This document shows, piece by piece, positions 47,648-56,650 of a DNA stretch of 64,000 nt. The stretch is from CADEED01 sp963839685 (GTDB lineage: Bacteria; Pseudomonadota; Gammaproteobacteria; Steroidobacterales; Steroidobacteraceae). The stretch lies in assembly GCA_963839685.1 (NCBI GenBank), contig CAWIVS010000005.1, positions 1 to 64,000 on the forward strand. The letters run 5' to 3'. The notes below the pieces were generated by a model, which saw nothing but the letters and a program-made list of their open reading frames with translations, had not been told where the DNA came from and did no database searches. Made by a program: the position numbers and the translations under genes. Position 1 is the stretch's first letter. Each line of letters opens with the position of its first letter.

Positions 47648-49036
47648 TTACGAGGCGAGCTGAATGGTACGGGTACGCGTGGTGCTACCGGTCGTGGGTT
47701 GCGCCGCGCTCACGCCGGTCGTGGCGGCTGACGCTGCGGCGATGGCCGCACCGGCCGCGGCGACCTGGCGCGGCACGGGCGCGCCGGGCAGACGGAAGCC
47801 GGACGCCGACTGGCGCATCGCCGCCGACAACTGCGCCAGCTTCGAGATGCTTTGCGACGTCGCGGTGGTCGATTCGGCGGTCTGCGTGGAGATTTCCTTC
47901 AGCACCTGCATGTTGCGCGCGATCTTCTGCGACTCGGTCACCTGCTGGCGTGAGCTCGCGAAAATGTTCTGCACCAGGCTGGCGATCTGGCTCGACACCT
48001 GTTCGATTTCCTCGAGCGCGGCGCCGGCGTTTTCTGCCAGCAACGCGCCGCCCACCACGTCGGTGGTGCTGCGTTCCATCGAAACGACCGCTTCGTTGGT
48101 GTCGGCCTGAATGGCGCGCACCAGCGTTTCGATCTGGCGAGTCGCCGCGGCGGCACGTTCGGCGAGACGCTGCACCTCGTCGGCAACCACCGCGAAACCG
48201 CGGCCCGCGTCACCGGCCATCGAGGCCTGGATGGAGGCATTCAACGCGAGGATGTTGGTCTGCTCGGCAATGTCGTTGATGAGCTCGACGATGTTGCCGA
48301 TCTCCTGCGAGGACTCGCCCAGCCGCTTGATGCGTTTGCTGGTCTCCTGGATGGTCTCGCGGATGCTGTTCATGCCGTCGATGGTGCGGCGCACGGCGTC
48401 GCCACCCTTGTGTGCCACATCGACCGAGTGGCGGGCCACGTCCGAGGCGCGCTCGGCATTGCCCGAGATCGCTTCCGTGGAGTTCGCCATGCTGCCGGCG
48501 GATTCCGTGGCGCCCGCGATCTGCTTCGACTGCGCGCTCGAGGCCTTGGCCAGGTGCGCGGACAATGCCTGCGTCTGCCGGGTGGCGCCATCGAGCTGAA
48601 TGGCCGACTGGTTGATGGTGCTGACCAGGTCGCGCAACACGCCGATGGCGTAGTTGATCGAGTCGGCGATCGTACCGGTGATGTCTTCGGTCACCGTGGC
48701 CTGCACGGTGAGGTCACCGTCCGCCAGCGGCGCTAGTTCATCGAGCAATCGCAGGATGGCCTGCTGGTTGCGTTCGGTCTCCTTGCGCTGCGCCAGCGAC
48801 AGGGCCTCGCGGTGCCCGAAATCGTACTCGACCATCCTGACGCGGCGGAGCATCAGGAACAGCGGCACGGCGGTGGCGACCGCGAGCGCGCCGGCGATCG
48901 CGTACACGATGTCAATGCCCGACAACCAGGCGGCGACCCATGCGATCACGTCGACCACCAACAGCAGCAGCGCGGTGGTGATCAGGCTGGTAAGTGACTT
49001 CAGCGAGCGTGAGCCGCCGGCGGTTTCGGTGTTCAT
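47648..49036 (-). CDS. pilJ: methyl-accepting chemotaxis protein PilJ, lacking a periplasmic domain
   Basis: 462 aa; ATG 49036 preceded by AGGAGG and overlapping pilI as ATGA. Two hydrophobic segments (ITTALLLLVVDVIAWVAAWL and IVYAIAGALAVATAVPLFLM) are separated by only a few residues, so the large periplasmic PilJ sensor of the Pseudomonas protein (about 680 aa) is missing. A HAMP-like region (ELAPLADGDLTVQATVTEDI) and the signalling hairpin tip (DIAEQTNILALNASIQASMA) are intact. A Thr/Ser/Ala tail ends the protein. Confidence 0.92.
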   Translation of the reverse strand: MNTETAGGSRSLKSLTSLITTALLLLVVDVIAWVAAWLSGIDIVYAIAGALAVATAVPLFLMLRRVRMVEYDFGHREALSLAQRKETERNQQAILRLLDELAPLADGDLTVQATVTEDITGTIADSINYAIGVLRDLVSTINQSAIQLDGATRQTQALSAHLAKASSAQSKQIAGATESAGSMANSTEAISGNAERASDVARHSVDVAHKGGDAVRRTIDGMNSIRETIQETSKRIKRLGESSQEIGNIVELINDIAEQTNILALNASIQASMAGDAGRGFAVVADEVQRLAERAAAATRQIETLVRAIQADTNEAVVSMERSTTDVVGGALLAENAGAALEEIEQVSSQIASLVQNIFASSRQQVTESQKIARNMQVLKEISTQTAESTTATSQSISKLAQLSAAMRQSASGFRLPGAPVPRQVAAAGAAIAAASAATTGVSAAQPTTGSTTRTRTIQLAS

Positions 49037-49596
49037 GCCGCGGCCTCCTGGAAGGATGGGCTTTCCACCAGCTGACGCAGGCTCAATACCGGCCATTGTT
49101 CCGGGCCGCGCTTGAACGCGCCCGCGAGATAACGTTCGCAACGCACCACGGTTGGCGGCGCGTCGCCAGCAAATTCGGATTCGGAAAAGCGGCGAAAGCC
49201 TAGCACTTCATCGACCAGCAGGCCCGCGGGCACTTCCCGGTGATTCACGACAATGACGCGCACGTTGCGCGTATTCGGGGTGACGCCCGATCCCAGGTAT
49301 TGCCGCAGGTCGAGGATCGGCAGCAACTGGCCGCGCACGTTGGCGATGCCCTTGACCCAGGACTTGGCTCCGGGCACCCGGGTGAGGCCGGCGGGCACGG
49401 CGAGCACTTCGCGAGTTTCTTCGCGCGCCGCGAGATACAGCTCACCCGCCATGCGAAACGCCACGCCGACCCATTCGCGCGCGCCCGGGTTCTCCGAAGC
49501 GGCGGCGGCAGTGACCGTACGGCCGCGACGCTCGAGCTCGGCGAGCAGCTCGAAAGGTCGGTCGCGCAGGGATTTGAGAGAGGCGTTTTCGTTCAT
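49033..49596 (-). CDS. pilI: CheW-like adaptor PilI
   Basis: 187 aa CheW-domain protein coupling PilJ to ChpA: WVGVAFRMAGELYLAAREET, VPGAKSWVKGIANVRGQLLP, ILDLRQYLG and PAGLLVDEVLGFRRF. Overlaps pilJ by 4 nt (ATGA) and lies 18 bp after pilH. Confidence 0.93.
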   Translation of the reverse strand: MNENASLKSLRDRPFELLAELERRGRTVTAAAASENPGAREWVGVAFRMAGELYLAAREETREVLAVPAGLTRVPGAKSWVKGIANVRGQLLPILDLRQYLGSGVTPNTRNVRVIVVNHREVPAGLLVDEVLGFRRFSESEFAGDAPPTVVRCERYLAGAFKRGPEQWPVLSLRQLVESPSFQEAAA

Positions 49597-49614
49597 GGGG
49601 CGGCGGACTCGTCG

Positions 49615-49980
49615 TCAAGCGGCGAGCGTTGCCTGTGCCTTGGCCACGAGCTGGTCCGGTGACACTGGCTTGACCATGTAGTCGACCGCACCCTGCCGCA
49701 GACCCCAGATCTTGTCGGTCTCCTGACCTTTCGATGTGACCATGATGATGGGAATGGTGCGGGTCTTCGGGTCGTTCGACAGCGTGCGGGTGGCCTGGTA
49801 GCCGTTGATGCCCGGCATCACCACGTCCATGAAGATCAGGTCCGGAGTCATCTCGCGCGCCATGCGTACGCCTTCCGCACCATCGGCCGCGGTGGCGGTC
49901 TGGTATCCCGATTTCTCGAGCGCCTTCTTCATGACGTGCACTTCGGTCGGGGAGTCGTCCACGATCAAAATGAGAGCCAT
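49615..49980 (-). CDS. pilH: response regulator PilH
   Basis: Single receiver domain, 121 aa from ATG 49980. Acidic pair in LIVDDSPTE, phospho-Asp in PDLIFMDVVMPGINGYQATR, Thr/Ser in IIMVTSKGQ and Lys in DYMVKPVSP. Second regulator of the pilGHIJ-chp operon; in Pseudomonas PilH opposes PilG. Confidence 0.94.
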   Translation of the reverse strand: MALILIVDDSPTEVHVMKKALEKSGYQTATAADGAEGVRMAREMTPDLIFMDVVMPGINGYQATRTLSNDPKTRTIPIIMVTSKGQETDKIWGLRQGAVDYMVKPVSPDQLVAKAQATLAA

Positions 49981-49982
49981 AC

Positions 49983-50378
49983 CTACCTCGCGCCGACGTG
50001 TGTCTCGATGGCGGACAGCAGTTCGTCTTTCGTGAAGGGCTTCGTGAGGTAGAACTCCGATCCCACGATGCGCCCCCGGGCACGATCGAACAGGCCGTCC
50101 TTCGATGACAGCATGATCACTGGAATCGACTTGAAAACCTTGTTGTGTTTGATGAGCGAGCAGGTCTGATAACCGTCGAGACGCGGCATCATGATGTCGA
50201 CGAACACGATGTCGGGCGTGTAGTCGGCAACTTTGGCGAGCGCATCGAAGCCATCGACCGCCGTATAGACCTCGCAACCCTCCTTGGCGAGCAGCGTTTC
50301 CGCTGTCTTCCGGATGGTCTTGCTGTCGTCGATGACGAGGACCTTCAAACCCTTGAATTGGGAGCTGCTGTCGGTCAC
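49983..50378 (-). CDS. pilG: response regulator PilG
   Basis: 131 aa from GTG 50378, preceded by GGAGAGG. Receiver features: VLVIDDSKTIRKTAETLL, phospho-Asp in DIVFVDIMMPRLDGYQT, SSKDG and FYLTKPFTKDELL. First gene of the operon, divergent from gshB, as in Pseudomonas. PilG is the positive output regulator of pilus extension in that system. Confidence 0.95.
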   Translation of the reverse strand: MTDSSSQFKGLKVLVIDDSKTIRKTAETLLAKEGCEVYTAVDGFDALAKVADYTPDIVFVDIMMPRLDGYQTCSLIKHNKVFKSIPVIMLSSKDGLFDRARGRIVGSEFYLTKPFTKDELLSAIETHVGAR

Positions 50379-50524
50379 ACGCAAACCTCTCCTGAACAAA
50401 CAAAAAGCACTATTGCTACCGCTATTAAAATGCGTCGCAGAACGGCAAGCTGTGGGGCGTTTTAACATATAGGCATACCCCCGGCTATGCCGGTCACGTC
50501 ACGTTTTTGAGGTCGGAGTTGGTG

Positions 50525-51493
50525 ATGCCGAAAGCCCTAAGTCTTGCCGTGGTGATGGACCCGATCGCGAAGATCAAATTTGCGAAGGACTCCACACTTG
50601 CGATGTTGCTTGCGGCGGCCGCTCGTGGCTGGAAACTCACCTATTTCGAGCAGTCGGACCTGTCCCTGCGCGACGGTGTCGCATACGGCCTAGGCCGCCC
50701 CCTCGAGGTCTACGACGATTCCCGGCGCTGGTTCGAACTAGGCGAGAGCACCGTGTGCAAACTCGGCGAGTTCGATTGCGTCTTCATGCGCAAGGATCCG
50801 CCGTTCGACGCCGAATACATCTACACCACGTACATCCTCGAACGCGCCGAGCTGCAAGGCGCCTTCGTCGCAAACAAGCCGCAGGGCTTGCGCGACATGA
50901 ACGAGAAAGTCTTCACCGCGTGGTTTCCGCAGTGTTGTGCGCCGACGGTGATCACACGTTCCGCCGCCGACATCGGCGCGTTCGCCGCCGAGCACGGCAA
51001 GATCGTGGTCAAGCCGCTGGACGGGATGGGCGGAAAATCCATTTTCGTCACCGAAAAGGGGGACAAGAACCTCCCGGTTATCATTGAAATGCTGACCGAC
51101 TATGGGCAGCGCTTCGCCATCGCGCAGCGTTACCTGCCGGAGATCGCGGCCACCGGCGATGCGCGCGTGCTGATCATCGACGGACAGCCAGTCCCTTACG
51201 CGTTGGCACGAATTCCGTTACCCACCGACAACCGCGGAAATCTCGCGGCCGGCGCCAAGGGCGTGGGACGCGAGCTCAACGAGCGCGATCGCTGGCTGGC
51301 GGCCGAGATCGGCCCCGCCCTCGCGGCCAGGGGAATGATCCTTGTGGGCATCGACGTGATCGGCGGCTTCGTGACCGAGATCAACGTCACGAGTCCGACA
51401 GGAATACGTGAAATCGACCAGCAATTTGGGCTCAATATCGGGGCCATGGTGATCGAAGCCTTTGAGCGCCGGATCGGCGCCAGCAGGAAATGA
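50525..51493 (+). CDS. gshB: glutathione synthetase
   Basis: Joins gamma-glutamylcysteine and glycine. 322 aa from ATG 50525 with GGAG upstream; a TTG at 50507 is also in frame. ATP-grasp features: VVMDPIAKIKFAKDSTLAML, FMRKDPPFDAEYIYTTYILE, KPLDGMGGKSIF, and INVTSPTGIREIDQQFG at the C-terminus. Overlaps the TonB-like gene by 4 nt. Confidence 0.97.
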   Translation: MPKALSLAVVMDPIAKIKFAKDSTLAMLLAAAARGWKLTYFEQSDLSLRDGVAYGLGRPLEVYDDSRRWFELGESTVCKLGEFDCVFMRKDPPFDAEYIYTTYILERAELQGAFVANKPQGLRDMNEKVFTAWFPQCCAPTVITRSAADIGAFAAEHGKIVVKPLDGMGGKSIFVTEKGDKNLPVIIEMLTDYGQRFAIAQRYLPEIAATGDARVLIIDGQPVPYALARIPLPTDNRGNLAAGAKGVGRELNERDRWLAAEIGPALAARGMILVGIDVIGGFVTEINVTSPTGIREIDQQFGLNIGAMVIEAFERRIGASRK

Positions 51494-52401
51494 GCCGCGC
51501 ACTGCAGCTGCGCGAAGGAATCGCGCCGACTCGCGACCGCCTGACCACGACCGTATTCATGGCGGCGCTGGTGCATGGCGTCATCATCGTGGGCGTCACT
51601 TTCGGCTCGACCGGCAGCCAGCACACCGGTGCGCCGGGCCTCGAGGTACTGATCGTGTCGGAAGACGTGCCCGAGGCACGCCGTAACGACACCGCCACTT
51701 ACCTGGCGCAGCGTACCCAGCTCGGCTCGGGCGCAACACTCGATCCCACCGAGGCGGTCAGCCCGCGCGGCACGGCGGAACTGGCCGCCAGCCAGGGCCA
51801 GGCCGACGGTACCCGGATGATGGACGAGACGGGTGCGTTGCTCGCCACGGCCGATGGCCGCGTGCTAACTACCAGCGCGACCATGCCGGAGATCCGCTAC
51901 TTCGCCCCGCCGGCAAGTCTTACAGAGTCGCCCGAAATTCCGCTTCACGCCGAGGGCACCAGCGATCGGGACAAGCTGGGCGTCGACGACGACCAGGAAC
52001 AGAAACTGCGTGGCCCACAGCGCGACGAACTGTGGCTGACACCAGACACGCGCGAGGCACTGGTGGCGCCCTACCTGGTTGCCTGGCGGACCAAAATCGA
52101 GCGGCTCGGCACCATGAATTTCCCCCAGGCCGCCTGGCGCGCACCGGGAACGCGCAATCCGGACGTCGAGGTGGTGATCCTGGCAGACGGCACGCTCGAA
52201 TCCGCCAACGTAATTCATTCCAGCGGCTCGGCAAAACTCGACCAGGCCGTCGTGGACATCCTCAAGCTCGCCAGCCCCTTCGATCCCTTCCCCAAGGACC
52301 TGTCGGATCGTTACCGGCTGTTGCGTTTCACCTACGGCTGGGAATTTGACGGTGGGAGCGCTCAACGCGGCACGGTGACCGCACCGGCGGATTCACAGTA
52401 G
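51490..52401 (+). CDS. TonB-like energy transducer
   Basis: 303 aa. N-terminal transmembrane helix (TTVFMAALVHGVIIVGVTFG), a polar periplasmic linker without the usual Pro-Lys repeats, and a C-terminal TonB fold (YLVAWRTKIERLGTMNFPQA, then DVEVVILADGTLESANVIHS and LRFTYGWEF). Same place as the tonB-like gene next to gshB in Pseudomonas. Starts in the gshB stop (ATGA). Which receptor it energises is unknown. Confidence 0.85.
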   Translation: MSRALQLREGIAPTRDRLTTTVFMAALVHGVIIVGVTFGSTGSQHTGAPGLEVLIVSEDVPEARRNDTATYLAQRTQLGSGATLDPTEAVSPRGTAELAASQGQADGTRMMDETGALLATADGRVLTTSATMPEIRYFAPPASLTESPEIPLHAEGTSDRDKLGVDDDQEQKLRGPQRDELWLTPDTREALVAPYLVAWRTKIERLGTMNFPQAAWRAPGTRNPDVEVVILADGTLESANVIHSSGSAKLDQAVVDILKLASPFDPFPKDLSDRYRLLRFTYGWEFDGGSAQRGTVTAPADSQ

Positions 52402-52411
52402 ACTGCGGCGC

Positions 52412-52975
52412 ATGGCCGGCATCACGAGTCTGTCGAATCACCTGCTGATCGCGATGCCGCAGCTCACCGATCCGAACTTCTCGCAAACCGTTTCCCTGAT
52501 CTGCGAACACGGCGAAAAAGGCGCGCTCGGCATCGTGCTCAATCGCCCGCTGTCGATGACCCTCAGTGAAGTGTTCGAGCAGATGAAGATCGAACCCACG
52601 GATCGGCGCGCCGCCGACCTGCCAGTGCTGCGCGGCGGCCCGGTTCACCAGGATCGCGGCTTCGTATTGCACCGGCCCGGCGGCGAATGGGATTCAACGC
52701 ACCGCATCTCGGATGCCATCCAGGTGACCACCTCGCGCGATGTGCTCGCCGCCATGGCGGTGGGCACCGGCCCTGAAAAGGCCTTCATCGCGCTGGGTTA
52801 CGCGGGTTGGGAAGCCGGACAGCTCGAACGCGAGATGCTCGACAACTCCTGGCTGTCGGTACCCGCCGATGAAAGCGTGATCTTCGACCTGCCCTATGAG
52901 GAACGCTGGCTCGCCACGCTCCGGTTGCTCGGCGTCGAACCCGGGCAGCTCACCTCATTCTCCGGTCATGCCTGA
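52412..52975 (+). CDS. yqgE: YqgE/AlgH family protein
   Basis: 187 aa. Family motifs: LSNHLLIAMPQLTDPNFSQT, CEHGEKGALGIVLNRPLSM, VLRGGPVHQDRGFVLH, FIALGYAGWEAGQLEREMLD. Function not established. Overlaps ruvX by 8 nt; conserved yqgE-yqgF pair. Confidence 0.95.
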   Translation: MAGITSLSNHLLIAMPQLTDPNFSQTVSLICEHGEKGALGIVLNRPLSMTLSEVFEQMKIEPTDRRAADLPVLRGGPVHQDRGFVLHRPGGEWDSTHRISDAIQVTTSRDVLAAMAVGTGPEKAFIALGYAGWEAGQLEREMLDNSWLSVPADESVIFDLPYEERWLATLRLLGVEPGQLTSFSGHA

Positions 52976-53423
52976 GCGGGGATCCGCCCCCCAGGTAACG
53001 ATAGTCCTCGCACTCGATTTCGGGCTCCGGAGAATTGGTATCGCCAGCGGCGATACACTGACCCGTTCCGCGCGCCCGCGCGGCGCCATTACCAATAGTC
53101 CCGATGGTCCTGACTGGACCGCGCTGCAAAAGGTGGTCGACGAGCTGCGACCTGCTCGCCTGGCGGTGGGCGAGCCCTATAATGCCGACGGCAGCGAAAG
53201 CCTGCAGACTCGCAATACGCGTCGTTTCGCCGCGGAACTCAAACAACGCTACTCGCTGCCCGTCGACCTGGTTGATGAACGCTGGTCCTCGCAGGACGCG
53301 GAGGAGCGGTTGCGCGCGGCGCGCGCCAGCGGCTTGAGGAGGCGACGAGTGACCAAGGCGGATGTCGACGCCACGGCTGCCGCGGTGATCCTGGAACGCT
53401 GGTTCGAACTAAGAAACACATGA
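52968..53423 (+). CDS. ruvX: Holliday junction resolvase-like / pre-16S rRNA nuclease YqgF
   Basis: 151 aa RNase-H-fold nuclease proposed to finish the 16S rRNA 5' end. Motifs: LALDFGLRRIGIASGD, LAVGEPYNADGSE, FAAELKQRYSLPVDLVDERW and a C-terminal DVDATAAAVILERWF. Overlaps yqgE upstream and pyrB downstream (4 nt). Confidence 0.94.
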   Translation: MPERGSAPQVTIVLALDFGLRRIGIASGDTLTRSARPRGAITNSPDGPDWTALQKVVDELRPARLAVGEPYNADGSESLQTRNTRRFAAELKQRYSLPVDLVDERWSSQDAEERLRAARASGLRRRRVTKADVDATAAAVILERWFELRNT

Positions 53424-54370
53424 CAGAACAGACTCGCGCGAACGGCACCCTGCGGCACCTGCTCACCCTCGAGGGCCTGTCGAAAGCGCAGATCGAAGCG
53501 CTGCTCACGCGCGCGCAGAAATTCGTGAAGCCGGTGGGTGAACTGCCGGTGCAGACCCGCGGTCTCGACGGCATCACCGTGGCCAACATGTTCACGGAAC
53601 CTTCGACCCGCACGCGCGTGTCGTTCGAACTCGCCGCCAAGCGTCTCGGCGCCGACGTGGTGAACCTCGAGGTGCAGCTGTCCTCGCGCGTCAAAGGCGA
53701 GAGCATGCTGGATACGATCTACACGCTGGAAGCCTGTCACGTCGACGTCTTCGTGATTCGCGACGCGGAAGCGGGCGTGCCCGGCCTGGTCGCCTCCCAC
53801 GTGCAGCCGCACGTGAGCGTGCTGTCGGCAGGCGAAGCACACCTGTCGCATCCGACACAGGGGCTGCTGGACGCGCTCACCATCCAGCAAGCCAAGAAGA
53901 AATTCGATGGGCTCAAGGTGGCTATTGTCGGGGACGTCAGGCATTCGCGTGTCGCACGTTCGGCGTGGCAGGTGCTCGGGACTCTCGGTGTCGGCGAAAT
54001 CCGCATCGTCGCCCCGCGCGCGCTGATGCCCGAGGCCAGCGAATTCGAGGGCTGTGAACGCTTCACATCGATCGACGGCGGCATCACCGGCGTGGACGTG
54101 GTGATGATGTTGCGCATCCAGAAGGAGCGCATGGCGACCGCGCACATTCCCGATGCCGACCGCTACTTTGCGAAATACGGACTCTCGGCCGAGCGGCTGG
54201 CGAAGGCCAAGCCCGACGCCATCGTGATGCATCCGCAGCCCATGAATCGCGGCATCGAAATCGCTTCGGACGTGGCCGACGGTCCGCAGTCCGTGATCCG
54301 CGAGCAGGTGCGCAATGGCGTCGCCGTGCGTATGGCGGTGCTCGAGGCCGTGATCGAGGGACGCAAGTAA
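53420..54370 (+). CDS. pyrB: aspartate carbamoyltransferase catalytic subunit
   Basis: Second step of pyrimidine synthesis. 316 aa. Carbamoyl-phosphate loop MFTEPSTRTRVSFELAAKRL, LSSRVKGESMLDTIYTLE, HPTQGLLDALTI, VGDVRHSRVARS and the aspartate-site MMLRIQKERM with HPQPMNRGIEI. In Pseudomonas PyrB depends on an inactive PyrC partner encoded next to it; none is here, a PyrK-like gene follows with a 1-nt TAATG overlap. Confidence 0.97.
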   Translation: MTEQTRANGTLRHLLTLEGLSKAQIEALLTRAQKFVKPVGELPVQTRGLDGITVANMFTEPSTRTRVSFELAAKRLGADVVNLEVQLSSRVKGESMLDTIYTLEACHVDVFVIRDAEAGVPGLVASHVQPHVSVLSAGEAHLSHPTQGLLDALTIQQAKKKFDGLKVAIVGDVRHSRVARSAWQVLGTLGVGEIRIVAPRALMPEASEFEGCERFTSIDGGITGVDVVMMLRIQKERMATAHIPDADRYFAKYGLSAERLAKAKPDAIVMHPQPMNRGIEIASDVADGPQSVIREQVRNGVAVRMAVLEAVIEGRK

Positions 54371-55290
54371 TGCGCGCCCTGCCCCACGAAGAGCCCGGGC
54401 GCAGCCGCGGGGCGCATCCCGCGCATCGCGGCAGCATCTTCCTCGAGGAAGGTGCCATCGTCGCGCAGGAGTCCTGGCCCGGCGAGCAATTCGTCCTGCG
54501 CATCACGGCGCCCCAGTGCGCGGCGCGGGCATTGCCGGGAAGTTTCGTGCACCTCACCTGCGATCCCGACGTGCCCATGCGCCGGCCGCTATCCATCCAA
54601 CGCGTCGATGCACGCGAGGGCTGGATCGAGATCCTCTACAAAATCGTGGGGCCGGGACTGCGCGCCCTCAGCCGGCGACGCGCCGGTGATGCAATCAGCG
54701 TGCTCGGACCGATCGGCCAGCCTTTCCGGCCGGATCCAAAACGAGCGCGCGCCTTGCTGGTGGGCGGCGGCGTTGGAATTCCGCCGATGGTGTTCCTCGC
54801 CGAGTGGATGACCGGGCAACCGGGCAAGCCCTGGAAGCCGCTGGTACTCATGGGATCGGAGATTCCGTTCCCGTTCAAGACCCGTCCTTCGACGATCCTC
54901 GTATCCGGCATTCCCGCCGGCAGCATCGGTGCGATGCCGTTGCTCGACGGCTGGGGTGTGCCCAGCCGGCTCGCATCGAAGGCTGGCTTCCCTGGCTGCT
55001 ACGACGGCTTCGTCACGCAGCTCGCGGACGAGTGGTTAGGCGCGCTGGATGCGCCGACGAAAGCCGAGGTCGAAGTCTTTGCCTGTGGTCCCACGCCCAT
55101 GCTCGAGGCCATGGCGAAGGTGGCCGCGAAGCACGACGTGCCCTGCCAGGTGTCGCTGGAAGAATTCATGGCCTGTGCCGTCGGCGGCTGCGCCGGGTGC
55201 ACGGTCAAGGTCGCCACGCCGGATGGGCCGGCCATGAAGCGGGTGTGCGTGGACGGTCCGGTATTCGATTCGAAGGCGGTGTTCGGCTGA
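54370..55290 (+). CDS. pyrK: dihydroorotate dehydrogenase electron transfer subunit-like flavoprotein (PyrK)
   Basis: 306 aa ferredoxin-reductase-like protein. FAD domain with MRRPLSIQRVDAREGWIEIL, NAD-binding LLVGGGVGIPPMVFLAEWM, and a C-terminal 2Fe-2S site with cysteines spaced C-x4-C-x2-C then C (ACAVGGCAGCTVKV ... RVCVDGPVF). These are PyrK hallmarks; PyrK passes electrons from type 1B dihydroorotate dehydrogenase (PyrD) to NAD. Translationally coupled to pyrB. Longer at the N-terminus than typical PyrK. No pyrD lies in the window. Confidence 0.88.
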   Translation: MRALPHEEPGRSRGAHPAHRGSIFLEEGAIVAQESWPGEQFVLRITAPQCAARALPGSFVHLTCDPDVPMRRPLSIQRVDAREGWIEILYKIVGPGLRALSRRRAGDAISVLGPIGQPFRPDPKRARALLVGGGVGIPPMVFLAEWMTGQPGKPWKPLVLMGSEIPFPFKTRPSTILVSGIPAGSIGAMPLLDGWGVPSRLASKAGFPGCYDGFVTQLADEWLGALDAPTKAEVEVFACGPTPMLEAMAKVAAKHDVPCQVSLEEFMACAVGGCAGCTVKVATPDGPAMKRVCVDGPVFDSKAVFG

Positions 55291-55301
55291 CGGCAGCGCG
55301 A

Positions 55302-56582
55302 TCAGCGCTCGACCGGCTTTCCGCCCTTCATGACCAGGCGAATCCTGCGTAGCACGCGGATATCGACGCCGGGATCGCCGTCCACCGCGACGAGATCCGC
55401 CAGCAAACCGGCGCGGATAGTGCCGACCCTGTCGTCGATGTGAAATGCGCGCGCATTCACGGAGGTTGCCGCCGCGAGTACTTCGAGCGCCGGCATGCCG
55501 TTGTCATGCATGAGCTCGAGTTCGCGCGCATTGTCACCGTGGGTGAACACACCGACGTCGCCGCCCACGCACAGCGTCACCTTCGCGGCGCGCGCCGCCG
55601 CAAACGCGCGGCGCTCCTGCTCGACACCCGGTGGAAGCGGTGGCTTGCCGTCCCAACCCTTGTAGCGCGCGATCGCATCGCCGGCCGCGAGCGTCGGGCA
55701 CAACACAATGCCGCGCTTCTGCATTTCGCGGAAGATCTCCGGCGTACCCCCGTAGCCGTGCTCGATGGTGTCCGCGCCGGCCGCGATGGCGCGGCGCATT
55801 CCTTCGGCCGTGCTGGCGTGAACCGCCACGGTCCGGCCGGCATCGTGCGCCGCCGCGGTCGCGTCACGCAGCTCTGCTTCCGTGAATGTCGGCCGGCTGT
55901 CTTCTCCGGGTTTCCAACGATAATCGGCATAGAGTTTGATGACGTCGGCGCCGGCGGCGATCTGACGGCGAACCGCGAGCACGATTCCGGCGCCGCTGGC
56001 CTCTTCCGCGCCCTGCGGCACTTCGACCCCGGGCTCGAATCCCTTCGGTCCATAGGCGCCGCTCGCCACGATGGCGCGTGTCGCGACAATCAGGCGCGGA
56101 CCGGGAACGATGCCCTGCTCGATGGCGTTCTTGAGTCCCACGTCCGCATAGCTCGCGCCTTCCGTGCCGAGATCGCGCTCGGTGGTGAAACCCGCGAGCA
56201 GTGTGGCGCGCGCGTGATTCACCGCGCGCGCGGTGCGCAGCGCCAGCGATTCGTGCAGCACCTGGTCGTCCCAGCTGGTCTCGTTGTACGGATGAAGAAA
56301 GAGATGGCCGTGGCCTTCGATGAGTCCGGGCATCAGCGTGGCACCGGCGAGCTCGAGGCGTCGCGCGTCCGCCGGCGCCGAAATCTTTGCGCCCACCGCG
56401 CTGATTCGCTCACCCTCGACCAGAACCTGCCAGCCAGCATGCATCGACGTGCCATCGAACACCCGATCGGGAATCAGCAGCAGCGGAGGATCGCCAGCCA
56501 AGGCTCGATGCGGCGCAACCATCCACGCAAGCCCGAGCAGAGCGTTCGCAATCGACCGGAACAGCTTGGTTCGATCAGGCAT
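55302..56582 (-). CDS. exported amidohydrolase (imidazolonepropionase/prolidase-like)
   Basis: 426 aa. A signal peptide (ALLGLAWMVAPHRALAGD) implies periplasmic location. Metal-dependent TIM-barrel hydrolase features: MPGLIEGHGHLFLHP (metal histidines), AGADVIKLYADYRW (lysine), VAVHASTAEGMRRAIAAGAD, IEHGYGG, and SVNARAFHIDDRVGTIRAG. Resembles secreted Xaa-Pro-type dipeptidases of the amidohydrolase superfamily. Substrate unknown. Convergent with pyrK, divergent from the S41 protease gene. Confidence 0.9.
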   Translation of the reverse strand: MPDRTKLFRSIANALLGLAWMVAPHRALAGDPPLLLIPDRVFDGTSMHAGWQVLVEGERISAVGAKISAPADARRLELAGATLMPGLIEGHGHLFLHPYNETSWDDQVLHESLALRTARAVNHARATLLAGFTTERDLGTEGASYADVGLKNAIEQGIVPGPRLIVATRAIVASGAYGPKGFEPGVEVPQGAEEASGAGIVLAVRRQIAAGADVIKLYADYRWKPGEDSRPTFTEAELRDATAAAHDAGRTVAVHASTAEGMRRAIAAGADTIEHGYGGTPEIFREMQKRGIVLCPTLAAGDAIARYKGWDGKPPLPPGVEQERRAFAAARAAKVTLCVGGDVGVFTHGDNARELELMHDNGMPALEVLAAATSVNARAFHIDDRVGTIRAGLLADLVAVDGDPGVDIRVLRRIRLVMKGGKPVER

Positions 56583-56650
56583 CGCGCGGCAGTGTACGCG
56601 ACGAGGTTCTGACTCGAGCTGAAACGCGCGGCCTGTGCTGAAATTGCTCC

